From positions 55,285,722 to 55,349,721 of the forward strand of contig JAQMRL010000005.1 in the NCBI GenBank assembly GCA_035578175.1: a stretch of DNA of 64,000 nt, read 5' to 3'. Made by a program: the position numbers and the translations under genes. The notes beneath the pieces are model-generated. The model did no database searches, was not told the origin of the DNA, and was given only the letters and a program-made list of their open reading frames with translations. This stretch comes from Catonia carolina (lineage: Eukaryota > Arthropoda > Insecta > Hemiptera > Achilidae). Below, one piece after another: positions 9,542-19,826 of this stretch. Every line of letters starts with the position of its first letter. Position 1 is the first letter of the stretch.

Positions 9542-11699
9542 AATATGTATCTATAATCTATTAGCTTCTTTCTTAACGATATTGCTATGTTTTTTATATA
9601 GGCCTACGTATTACAGAATATCATTTTTTTTCAGAATAAAATTCTCTACAATTTTTTAAACACGTTTGTGTGTTTATTAGCAATTTAACAAAGTTATTTT
9701 ATGCTAAACTTAAAACGTGTATTTTCTAACGCTACTTTCTAATTTTTTCACGTAGTTTTCTTAAAAAACTAAAAGCATCCAGTTCTGGAACTTATTTTTT
9801 AAGTTTCCCAGGTAAAAAAACATATAAGAAACCACTAAAATTTTCCCTTAACGGGAGACTGGATGATGGTTTTGACTGAAAATTTTGATTTTCGGTTTCT
9901 TAAGTTTTTCAGTAGTTTAGACCTAGATCTACCACAAAAACATTAAATTACGACAAAAAATTATGGTAATGAAAAAAATTAAGTTTTTATCAGGTTTACC
10001 CTAAAAATTAACACGTCGCCAAGAACAAATATTTTTCATAGTTGTAGGCCTATATTGTTAATTTTAGTGCAAAAAGAAATTTTAGTTTTTTTAAATAACT
10101 GCTTCACTATTTTTAATATTCTCCGTTGTTGGTGCAGCTTTTTGACCAACTGTTGATGGAAAATTAAACTTGTTTATTTACATTTTGTTTTTATTTGTGC
10201 CTTTTCCGGTAAATTTAGATTTTTAACACTTAAGTACGTTTTTCTCAGAAACCATTATTGACCTACCAGGCTAAAATGTTTACCAGTTAATTATCATGTG
10301 CATGCACATTCACCAACATTGTTTTTACTTCCACAGGTGCTCAAAAAATTAGTAATATGAAAAAAACGCAAAAAATTGTAAATATTTTATGTGATTCGTT
10401 ATTCTTTTAAAAAGTTTATGGTCCAACAGATTAAATTGAAAAAATATCAATAGCTAAAACCACCCTATATACAACTATAAGTGTGTAAAGTTTAGTTTTC
10501 CTATCTTTCACCAATCCTATGAAAAATGTACCTAAAAATTGCAAATTTAACTAAAATTTTAATTAAAGCAAATTTGTAATTTATTTAATTGGTGGGATAC
10601 AAAGTACAGTCTTCCCTTTTAATTTACCTTCTTAGAATTTCAGTTTGGCTTTATTTCACTCTTTGTCCAGGAATCATGGCGAAATTTTTCGCCAGGCATA
10701 ACTCGTTAACGAAACATTTCCGGACCAATGTTTATATGAACTATTTTTCTTATTTTTAGCTATAGAATTATCTCCGTAGAGATTGCCGTGCAATTTAGAA
10801 TTACCTGCTGTAATATTTTTGAAAAATAAAATGAACCTTTGGGAATATAAGTACTTTTCATGAAAATCAGCATTTACGTCACTTCATGACTTATGCAGAA
10901 ACATGATATCAAGTAAGTAACATTTATAACTCATTGTTCCTACACCATTTGTAAGGTTCTCTGACCCCTTATAGAAACTTTGAGAAACCCTATTACAGTG
11001 TCAGTTAAATTAAATCAACTACGTACATTCTGTCGGTGATGAAAAGCCACAGCGTTGGACATAACTCATCCTACTTCAAAATTCTCCATTAATAGATTGA
11101 GTTTACTCATTTCTAATTCATATTATTTATATCCATGCTGTTCATTATTATAATTACTTCCTTTTTTACGAAATCAGATTAATTTCACATTTAAAAATTT
11201 TGAATTTGTATAGTACTTGGATTCAAACCGAGTGTTGTCAGATTCAAACCCTTACTAGTAATGAATCCTCAGTCTTACTAAATAAATTAAAATAACTCAA
11301 TTTGACTTTAATTAAAGCTGTTTTTAAAAAACCTGTATTTATACTATATAATCTGTACATATTTGTTAATCCGTAATGTGTGTACGTTGCTATCTGTCTT
11401 ATTAAGAACAATAAGCAACCCCATTAATTAACATGAGAAGTGGATGATGTGTATTACGTGTAAATGAGGTATAGTTGTACATATTTAGGCCGACTATTCT
11501 TGAGACAGTATAGTTAATTGAACCCCAACCTTTAAAGTACAACCGGTAACAAGTGTCTAGTATTAAAATTCGTATAAAAGTATGCACGGGTACATTTATG
11601 AATAAAATGCGTTACTCGAAAATAAATATTTTAAGAGGCCTCCTGGCTAGTCCATTCATTTACCTAATAGATATTTTTTTCTCTGAATTAAGTAACAGT
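9542..11699. other. long AT-rich stretch without recognisable genes
   Basis: I found no reading frame of note and none of the repeat families of this window over about 2.1 kb. Confidence 0.4.
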
Positions 11700-11871
11700 G
11701 GTTTGCTGACCGCATTGGCGTAGTTGGTAAAGTGCTCGCCTCTCATCACGCACTCTGATATGTGAATCCCATTCAGACACAGCATATTTTGATACGTTAC
11801 AAAAAATCATTTCATCCTTCACCGTCTGCATTAGCAGTAATTGCAGAACAGTCGGACGTTAAACCAAAAAA
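11700..11871 (+). mobile_element. SINE-1 copy a (tRNA-derived SINE)
   Basis: The head GCATTGGCGTAGTTGGTAAAGTGC resembles a tRNA A box, and GTGAATCCC near 11761 resembles a decayed B box. The body and tail CCGTCTGCATTAGCAGTAAT, then CAGAACAGTCGGACGTTAAAC, recur at about 27365-27472 and, inverted, at about 25693-25790. The A-rich end merges directly into the terminus of Rep-A copy 4. Confidence 0.7.
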
Positions 11872-12830
11872 TCTGGTGTGAAACACTCACACAACTTTCT
11901 CTTGCCAGCGCAAATCATTAACAATAAACCTAACATTAGTAATAAAACATTAGAAATAAACAAAAACTAACCTCAATAAACATAACCTAATTTTAATCAT
12001 GAGTGAAAGACGCAAAACGAAAATCATCCTCAGTTTAACTTGAAAATACGGAAAATTACTCTTTCACGCTAAACTAGGCTCTGTAGAGAAAAATGCTCTA
12101 AATAAAAGTTGTAGATCTTTCAATTTTCTATAAATTTAATTATACACTTTTGTCGTAAAATGCATATTAAGGCCGAAATCTTAAAAAAATCAATTTTTCA
12201 CACATTTTCGTGAGAAAAAAAACAGAAAATCGCAAATTACCGCTAAACTAAGCGTTATACAAAAAATTGTTTGAAATAAAAGTTGTAGGATTTTAAATTT
12301 TCTACAATTTTTATTATATAAAATTTGGCGCTAAATTGCATATTAAAGCTGTAATCTTAAAAAAACAACGATTTTACGAGAAAACACCCTCACCAAGAAT
12401 TTCAGCACACATGACGCCTACCCTATCTTGTAGAGAATAAAAAATTGAGTAAACCAGGCGATTTTTAAAAAAATCGTAGGACCAGTTTTTGAGAAAATTG
12501 CAAAAAAGTGAAAAATTACACGAATAAACTACTACCGGTTGACCGATTTTGATGAAAATGTTCATGTCGGGTCCGGTAAGGGTATGTAACTTAAGTTTCA
12601 AGTTTCAAGTTCGTACGACGGTCCGTTTTTGAGATATTTTGTATACACACTCACACACACACGCACAGACACACACACACAAACACAAACACAGACCAAT
12701 CTCTAAAAACATGTTTTTTGGGTTCAGGGGGTCTGAAAACGTATAGATCCGGTGAAAACTCGATTTCGAAAAATCAACATGAAAACAATACTTTCCTTCC
12801 TATATATTCATATAGGCAAGAGAAAGTAAA
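11872..12830 (-). mobile_element. Rep-A copy 4, complete
   Basis: In minus orientation it starts (plus-strand left) with TCTGGTGTGAAACACTCACAC and ACTTTCTCTTGCC, and ends with CCTATATATTCATATAGG, GGCAAGAGAAAGT and then AAAAA. The CA tract lies at about 12645-12692. Both internal units are present. Confidence 0.92.
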
Positions 12831-13019
12831 AAGTAACAGTGTTTTGTCGATAAATTAATATGGTGACAAACTGGCAATCATAAATAAACATACTGAATGT
12901 CTTGTTCACTCATGTCAAAAAATGTAGGAAAAGGTGATGCTGAAATTGGGTAAGTATTAAGTTTTTTTGCATCCAGGAGACTCCAAAGGGAGTATAGGAC
13001 ATGTCAAGATAAAAATGAT

Positions 13020-13318
13020 AAACTGAAAGTTTATCACCAATGATAAATTCATCACTTACCACCAAAATATTGTTTCTGCTACTGCTTACTTCAGTAGGCT
13101 TGTCATGAACCCCATTGAATCAAATATCACACAAAATAAAAAATAAAAAAGTCAAACACAATGATAAATTCATCACTTACCAATAATTTTTTCCCGCTAC
13201 TGCTTAACTCAGTAGGCTTGTCATGAATCCCTTTGTATCAAATAGTACACAATATTTGTTTAATTAGTTAATAATTTTCAAGTTAAATACTTTTCAACCA
13301 AAACTATTTAGCAAGGAA
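13020..13318 (-). repeat. tandem duplication in a LINE 3' UTR
   Basis: Two diverged units of about 100 bp, offset by about 125 bp (13032-13130 and 13157-13255), share GATAAATTCATCACTTACC, then GCTACTGCTTA, CAGTAGGCTTGTCATGAA and ATCAAAT. They lie directly downstream (on the minus strand) of the LINE coding remnant. Confidence 0.75.
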
Positions 13319-13815
13319 TTCGTGCACGCTGTGAAATGTTTCATCAATAAATATTGTTTTAGCTTTTTTAAAATGACTTAAATTATTACAACTTTTTAAA
13401 CCTTGTGGCAATTTATTGATGTATTTTTTACCTGCATAAGTTGGTTTTTGTTCAGACAATTTAGTGTTGTGATTAGCAATATAATTATCGATTCTGTTTC
13501 TTGTGTAGTGGTTGTGAACATCTAAATTCTGTAAAAAGGTATTCTCTTTACATACATTATAACTTCAAAAATGTACAAAGAAGGAACTGTGAGCAATTGC
13601 AGCTCTTTAAATAGTGATCTGCATGAGGTAAGGTGGTTGACTCCCATCATAATCCTAACAGCTTTTTTCTGTATTTTAAAAACTCTTTCCATGTTACACT
13701 GTGATGAATTACCCCACACTAATATGGCATACCTATTTGAAGTCGAAACTGTTCCTGGTAATAGAATTAAAACCTTTAAAAACTATTTAAATAGATTAAA
13801 ATTTAGAAATTTTTA
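13319..13815 (-). pseudogene. non-LTR reverse transcriptase C-terminal remnant with a frameshift
   Basis: The minus strand reads RYAILVWGNSSQC, MERVFKIQKKAVRIMMGV, SCRSLFKELQLLTVPSLYIF and EVIMYVKR. After one frameshift near 13555-13565 it continues QNLDVHNHYTRNRIDN, KLSEQKPTYAGKKYINKLPQ and ETFHSVHEFLAK, then a stop at about 13319. This is the conserved C-terminal end of a LINE family common in arthropods (WGNS...IQKRAIR...CR.LF..L.ILT.PSLYI). The RT catalytic part is absent, and the frameshift splits the remaining frame, so it is inactive. The clade is left open. Confidence 0.75.
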
Positions 13816-13858
13816 AGTTAGACCGACACAGTTGTAAGGTGAAATTGTCAGGTCTATT

Positions 13859-14250
13859 GTTGTTTAGGTAATCAGCTGAAAGGCTAGTTTGAAGCTCTAG
13901 AGGCTTTACTAAGTAAAACAAGGAGTGAGGTGAATTACCTACCAATCCCTTCCTCATCGAGTGGAAAAGTATGATTATCAGCATGCCAGCAGGCCCTTTG
14001 AAAAGCTGTGCACACAGCTTTTCCTTCCACCCTGCAAATGACACCTTCACATCATCCACCACAGGGTCTGGTTGTATAATGATGAAATTTATAACTCTCA
14101 GAGGGGATAACTCTGACTAGTGTCTTTTACACCTCTACCTCTTCTGTTTTTAAATGCTTCAGTCATATAATTAAAAACAGAACTTTGTTTGTAGCCCTGG
14201 AACTAGCAGATCTAGTGCCAATAATTTAACACTCCTCCTACCTGTTATGT
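13859..14250 (-). mobile_element. Rep-B copy 2
   Basis: It runs from GTTGTTTAGGTAATCAGCTG to CTACCTGTTATG on the plus strand. The family reading frame (VDDVKVSFAGWK... through LVKPLELQTSLSADYLNNN) is open on the minus strand across most of this copy. It directly follows the LINE remnant on the left. Confidence 0.9.
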
Positions 14251-14959
14251 ACAAGTCATGTCTGTATAAACGTGTTAATAAACCACGTATCCATTATTTA
14301 TTCTATTGTATACAATTTTTAAGAATCGCAACCAGTAATTTTGTGAATTCCTCTGAGTTTTGGAAAACTAATGTAAAGGCCTATATGTGTTTTTATCTAT
14401 TAGTATTAATTGCAAATAAAATCAACATAATATTATTTTAAATGTCTGTTTAAGAGACAAAGCATAATATCAGTCGATACTACTTTTATGATTTGAATGT
14501 TTTATGAGATTTTTGTGCATGAACAATTGATAAATCAGAAATTTAATTAGCCGAAAAAATTCCGTGTAGATAAATTAGCAAGAATTTGTTTTTGTTATTT
14601 TAATGCCCTATAAATAACTTTTAATACTACATAACAATGTAGAATTGTGACTTAAATGTACTACAAAAGGTAAAAGAAAATTTGCATAACATTAGAACCT
14701 TTTCGTTCTTGAATCCTGCCTATTGTTACACTAACGAAATGACATTCTTTATCTTAATAATACGTAACCAAATGCATTCTATATACTCCATATATTTTGA
14801 AGTCATTGTTTCGTAAAATTATTTTGTACTTCATTTTTGTAAAGAAGTTTTTTTGTATGGTACCTAAAGTACAATGTTTGCACGTAGTTAAATTGTCGGT
14901 TGTGTGCGCATCCGACACACAGTGTATCCTAAATTTCTGGGACTGATTTATGAAAACAA
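14251..14959. other. AT-rich stretch, nothing recognised
   Basis: No repeat family or credible gene was seen. Confidence 0.4.
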
Positions 14960-15144
14960 TCTGCTGTAAAACACACGACTTTCTCTCGCCAATGTCAAAT
15001 TAAAAACAACCTGATGTTAATCATGAGTGAATGATGCTGTATAAAAATTAACTTCTGTTCGAATGAAAAATACGGAAAATTACTAATTGAAGCTAAACTA
15101 GGTTCTGCAAAAGAAAATCTTGAAATAAAAGTTGTAGATTTTTT

Positions 15145-15540
15145 GCCCATTAAAGGGAGGTGAGTGTTAAATTATTTACCTCGATCTGTTAGTTCCAGGG
15201 CTACAAAAAATAGTTCTATATCTTGACTTGATTACATGGTCAGCCAATTATATGACTAAATTATTTAAGAACAGAAGAGGTAGATGTGTAAAAGACACTA
15301 GTCACAGTTATCTCCTTTGAGAGTAATAAATTTCATTATACAACCAGACCCTGTGGTGAATGAAGTGAAGGTGTCATTTGCAGGGTGAAAAGTAGATGCT
15401 TTTCGGAGGACCCGGCATGCTGATTAGCATAGGTTTTTACTCAGTGAGGAAGGACATTGTAAATCACATCATTCCTCGTTTTACTTAGTAAAGCCTATAA
15501 AGGTTCAAACCACCCTTTCGGCTGATGACCAAAACAACAA
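15145..15540 (+). mobile_element. Rep-B copy 3, inserted in Rep-A copy 5
   Basis: It begins GCCCATTAAAGGGAGGTGAG and ends CCTTTCGGCTGATGACCAAAACAACAA. It is full length and close to consensus (AATGAAGTGAAGGTGTCATT in the middle). Confidence 0.92.
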
Positions 15541-15599
15541 CAGGTGTTTCATTTCGTATAACTTTCTTTATGTATACAAGTTTGTCGTAAATTACATAT

Positions 15600-16155
15600 T
15601 GTCGCCGACTCCTCTACCAACATTAGCGCCTGCAGACGGTGCCACTACCTGCCTGCCGCGCAGAGCGCTATAGACGCGCAGAGCCTACAGCGCCCCCCCT
15701 CCACCTTGAAGTGGACTCGCCGGAGGAGGATTTAAGCGGCAGTCGTGGCCCGCGAGAGACACTCTTCAATCAACTTTCAACCGGAAAAGACCAAGAAAGA
15801 AGAGCTCCAGACAGAAGAAAAAGAGCACAGCCGAGACAAGACGCGCCATCCCTGGTCTACGCACCGGCCAGCCTTCGCCGACCCGGAGAGAACCGTTTCA
15901 GCCGTGCTATCAGCAGATGGCCTACGATGACCCGACACTGCAGGGCTCTGGGGGCCACCACTCTCACGCTGCAGTGGAAACCCAACTGCCGCTGAGGCAA
16001 GGTTTGGCCTGAAATCGGTAGTCGAGCCGTCACTCTTCGGGCTTCGCTTCTACCACGCCGGCTCGCTGCTTCCGACCGCCAACAACGGCTTTTTTCAGGG
16101 CCACCAATTTTCTAAACAAGGTTTTGCCACGTGTCGTCGGCCCCGGTCGGCGACA
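15600..16155. mobile_element. probable solo LTR (556 bp, GC-rich)
   Basis: The segment begins TGTCGCCGACTCC and ends GGTCGGCGACA: the 5'-TG...CA-3' ends and short inverted termini of an LTR. It is clearly more GC-rich than its surroundings. It contains a TATA-like GATTTAAGC at 15729-15737 followed by CGGCAGTCG, which could be an initiator. Flanks are ATAT at the left and ATAC at the right, close to a 4-bp target duplication. It sits in Rep-A copy 5 between the homologues of GCATAT and TAAGGCC. There is no internal gag-pol, primer-binding site or second LTR. A TA-flanked terminal-inverted-repeat element is the alternative, because the inverted match extends to 13 bp (TATTGTCGCCGAC). Confidence 0.6.
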
Positions 16156-16743
16156 ATACCCTAAGGCCGGAATATTAAAAAATCCTATTTTTTAATCATT
16201 TCTGTGAGCAAAAAATACAGAATATCACTAATTGATCCTAAGCTAAGCGTTGTAGATAATCACTTGAAATGAATGTGGTAATTATATTACATTATTGCCC
16301 TAAAATGCGTATTAAGGCGTAATCTTAAAAAACAATTTTTTCCGCAAGAGCACCCCCAAGAATTTCAGTGGACCTGGCGCATACTTTATCTTGTAAAGCA
16401 CAAAATATGTAGTAAATGAGGCTATTAAAAAAAAAGTAGAAGCCGTTTTTGAGAAAATCGCAGGAAAAAGAAAAATTGCATGAGTGACCGGTTTTGATGA
16501 AAATGTTCTCGTCGGAGCCCCAGCAGTACCTAACTTAAGTTCCAAGTTTTAATCTCGTACGCCATTCCAGTCTTAAAAATTTCGTTTACACACACACCAA
16601 CCGCTAAAAATATGATTTTTGGGGGTTCTGGGGGCTTGGAAACTTAGTATATAACCGGTGAAACCTCGATTTCGAAAAATCGACATGAAAACAATATAGG
16701 TACTTTCCTGTCCTATATATTCATACAGGGCAAGAAAAAGTAA

Positions 16744-17639
16744 AAAATAAGGCTTGTGATACTATGTTTTCACTGATATTCTGATTTTTTAAGAACATCA
16801 AAATTGGTTCATTTCATAAAATAGTAATGAGTTGTTTCAATAACCTAAAATACATTTTATAGAGTAATTCTTTGAAGTTAATTTTAGAACCTTTTGTACA
16901 AGATAGCAATAAATTCATTCTATAACGCAACGTGGTTAAACGTATCATCAGATTTTTTTCTTTTAACTGGCCTTCAAGAATAATAAAAGTAATTTTTTCT
17001 ATATTTGGAATTCTTATAATATATCTATTGGAATCTGAAATTTTTGATTCCTTGAAACTCAATAGTAATTTTATACTTAGTTTTCATATTTGGTTCCATA
17101 ACTAGGCTACATCAGATACATGTTCTCTTTAAATCGGCTACAATACATTTTGGTTTGTTTTCAAAGCACGCACTTGATTAAATTTTTCTTCTATGTTCGG
17201 CTTAAGAATGGAATATGATGTAAGTTGAATTTCTTTTTTTATTTTCCACGTGAATAATTCACTGGGTGACTCAAAACACTTTACAACTTATTTTCAATAA
17301 TAGTCAAAACCGCTTTAATTTATAATTTAACCTTCTACCAACTTTATAGTTAGGCCGATTTTGATACTGTATCAAAACCCTCTATGCCAGTCACCCTCTA
17401 TGCCAGTACCCTCTATGTCAGCCCTTGTCATCTTTTGGAACTCTCTTCCAGTTTCCTAACGTCGGGCATAACAAAATTTTTTTCTACCTCTTTATATCCT
17501 TGAATCGTGTCTTCCTTATTCCTCTATTGTCATCGCATCTTTTCCCAATTTATTCATACTCTCAGTCTGTCGCCCAGTGCTGGTGGAAATTTTTAAAAAA
17601 GCTTAGCTTTAACTTATGGCAAAAACCATTAGTGATTTC
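16744..17639. other. AT-rich stretch with a short triple repeat
   Basis: No gene was recognised. At 17376-17421 three head-to-tail copies of CCCTCTATGCCAGT-like sequence occur (the third reads CCCTCTATGTCAG). Confidence 0.5.
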
Positions 17640-18485
17640 TGTATCTACTCTTTAAGAAGAATCGAATGGCACTATTTTTGTTTCAAAATTTTTACTTTAA
17701 TTTTTTAACTTCCAGTTTTGGGCCACTTCCGGTCGAAACCGTAACTTCAAACTCTATGACTTCTGTATCTACTCTTTAAGAGTAATCAAAAGACACTATT
17801 TTTGTTTCCAAATGCCGACGTTTTTCTTGAGTTCTGGTTTTTGGCTAAGTTCCGGTTAAAACCGGAACTTAGCACCCAGTCCAGGCCTACTAACATTTTG
17901 TATAGATTACGAATCAGAAAATTGTTTGTTGCTATGTCTTGTTATTTCTTACTTTGATTTTTGACTTCCGGTTTTGGGCCACTTCCCGTTAAAATCGAAA
18001 CTTTACATCCAATCCAATTTTTTCACTAACTTTTCGTGTTTTTTACGAATCCGAAAACCGTTTGTTGCTATCTCTTGTAGTTTGTTACTTTGATTGCTTT
18101 ACTTCCGGTTTTGGCCCACTTCCAGTTAAAACCGAAACTTTACATCCAATCCAAGTTCACTAACTTTTCATGTAGTTTACGCATCCGAAAACCGTTTGGT
18201 GCTATCTCTTGTAGTTTCTGATATTGATTACTTTACTTCTGGTTTTGGGCCCAATCCAGTTAAAACCGAAACTTAACACCCAATCCAGGCCCACTAACAT
18301 TTTGTGTAGATTACGAATCCAAAAATCTTTGGTTGCTTTCTCTTGTAGTTTCTGACTGATTTCTTGATTTCCGATTTAGGTGTCAAAACCGAATCTTTAA
18401 ACCCCATTTAGGCCCATTAACTTTTTGTGTAGATTATGATCCGAAAACCGTTTGTTGCTATCTTTTGTATTTTTTGACATCGGGG
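17640..18485. repeat. minisatellite with about 6 diverged units of 120-137 bp
   Basis: Units begin at about 17708, 17832, 17963, 18101, 18235 and 18367 with variants of ACTTCCGGTTTTGGGCCACT, followed by TTAAAACCGAAAC, CCAATCCA, CACTAAC, TAGATTACGAATCC and TCTCTTGTAGTTTCTGA. Each unit contains an internal inverted pair, CGGTTTT...AAAACCG. The array ends at TTTGACATCGGGGAGTGACGGATGGACGG. The same unit and terminal motif recur at about 43019-43235, so this is the repetitive part of a dispersed element rather than a simple local array. Confidence 0.85.
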
Positions 18486-19700
18486 AGTGACGGATGGACG
18501 GACAAACAAAGATGTAAACAGAAAACAACCAGTTTTAAAAATTATCACCAACAACCAGAGCTCACTTTGATTTATAACAAACAATATACTACAAAGAGAT
18601 TTAAACATTTCTACAATTAAACAAGAAATCTACACATTTGTTACAGAATACCAAAGAAGACTTAAATCACGCACAAATCATCTCGCCATCTTACTTTTAC
18701 AAAATTGAAAGGACACTCGATAACTGAAACGAAGACACCGTACGAACTTATTTTAAAATGACAATACAACACTTAAAATAAATTTTTGAAGTTCCTCCAT
18801 TAGGAGTTTTTCTTCAATCTTATCGTGTAAAAAGCAAACTCTTCTGCTTATTGTTCTTTATAAGAATAGTTTTACCTGTATTTAGAAAATGTTTGTGTAA
18901 ATAATTATAATGTACTTTAAATAAGCACTTAAAAACGGATAACAGATACCTTTTCGATTGGTTAAAGAACAAATCTGAGAAACCTAAATTATTCTATCTT
19001 ATCTTAGAAAGGTACCCAAACAAAAACATGAACTTTATACTCTTAGTAGGTCTAGTATTAAAGGAATATTAACAACAATCTATAGATTTTTGTAGAGTCC
19101 AATGTCTGATATAATTAATAATAAAAAAATTGAAAAGTTGAGGCAATGTGAGATAAAGGAAGATTAGTAAAAGCTGTGCTTTAAGACGCAATTCTAGAAA
19201 GAAATATCTCCTAAGAAAATTTATTGTAGTAATTACGTTCTAATTGAACTTTAGCTTCTTATGTCGCTTTTTAACTTTGACTAATGAAGGGAAACAAACT
19301 TTTTTAATGAATTTTTATTATTTTTATTGTATGACAAATTTATTGTCAGAATAATTAAATTTATTCCATCTTTTAATTTCTTAATATAAAATTTCATATT
19401 CTTTATTCTAAAAAAGTAATCTCGTGCGATACAATCCAACGGATTTTCTTGTAGACTTTTTTCTTACATACTATTCTTGTCACAGATTTTTTCTTTTTAA
19501 TAATTTACTTGTTTCTGTAAAATTAAATTCAACAAAAAGTGTTATGATTAATGATGTTGAACAAATGACTTGAACGACTTGAAGAAGCAGACCATCCATT
19601 AGTGTTACTTCCGATAATGAAACGTACAATATTATGTTTTTTTTACTTTAAAAGCTTGTCAGGTAGTTATCTGGATGATATTAATTAAAGTAATGCACAT
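18486..19700. other. AT-rich stretch, nothing recognised
   Basis: The first 60 bases may still belong to the element carrying the minisatellite (GGACGGACAAACAAAG recurs in similar form near 43230). Beyond that nothing was recognised. Confidence 0.4.
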
Positions 19701-19826
19701 TTTACTCTCTTGCCTTTTATGAATATATAGGGAAGAAAATTGCCCATAACAGGCAGGTGGAGTGTTAATTTACACTTTATCTGTTGGTTCCAGAGCTTCA
19801 AAAAATAGTTCTGTTTCTTATCACAT

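Larger units (their letters stand above)
14960..16743 (-). mobile_element. Rep-A copy 5, split by Rep-B and by a solo LTR
   Basis: The left piece, 14960-15144, holds the terminus, the CGACTTTCTCTCGCC motif and internal unit 2. A short Rep-A piece lies at about 15545-15599. The right piece, 16156-16743, holds unit 1, the middle and the 5' terminus (CATACAGGGCAAGAAAAAGT). The pieces join in order once the two inserts are removed, so one element was interrupted twice. The GT tract has nearly gone (ACACACACACC). Confidence 0.88.

Noticed and set aside
15639..15995. 118-residue open frame, GC-rich
   Set aside because: It lies entirely inside the probable solo LTR, is rich in Arg/Pro/Ala from GC composition and has no domain. 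Long-terminal-repeat sequence is the simpler reading.
17640..18485. CRISPR-like array
   Set aside because: Units are diverged end to end with no conserved repeat separated by unique spacers, and the genome is plainly eukaryotic.
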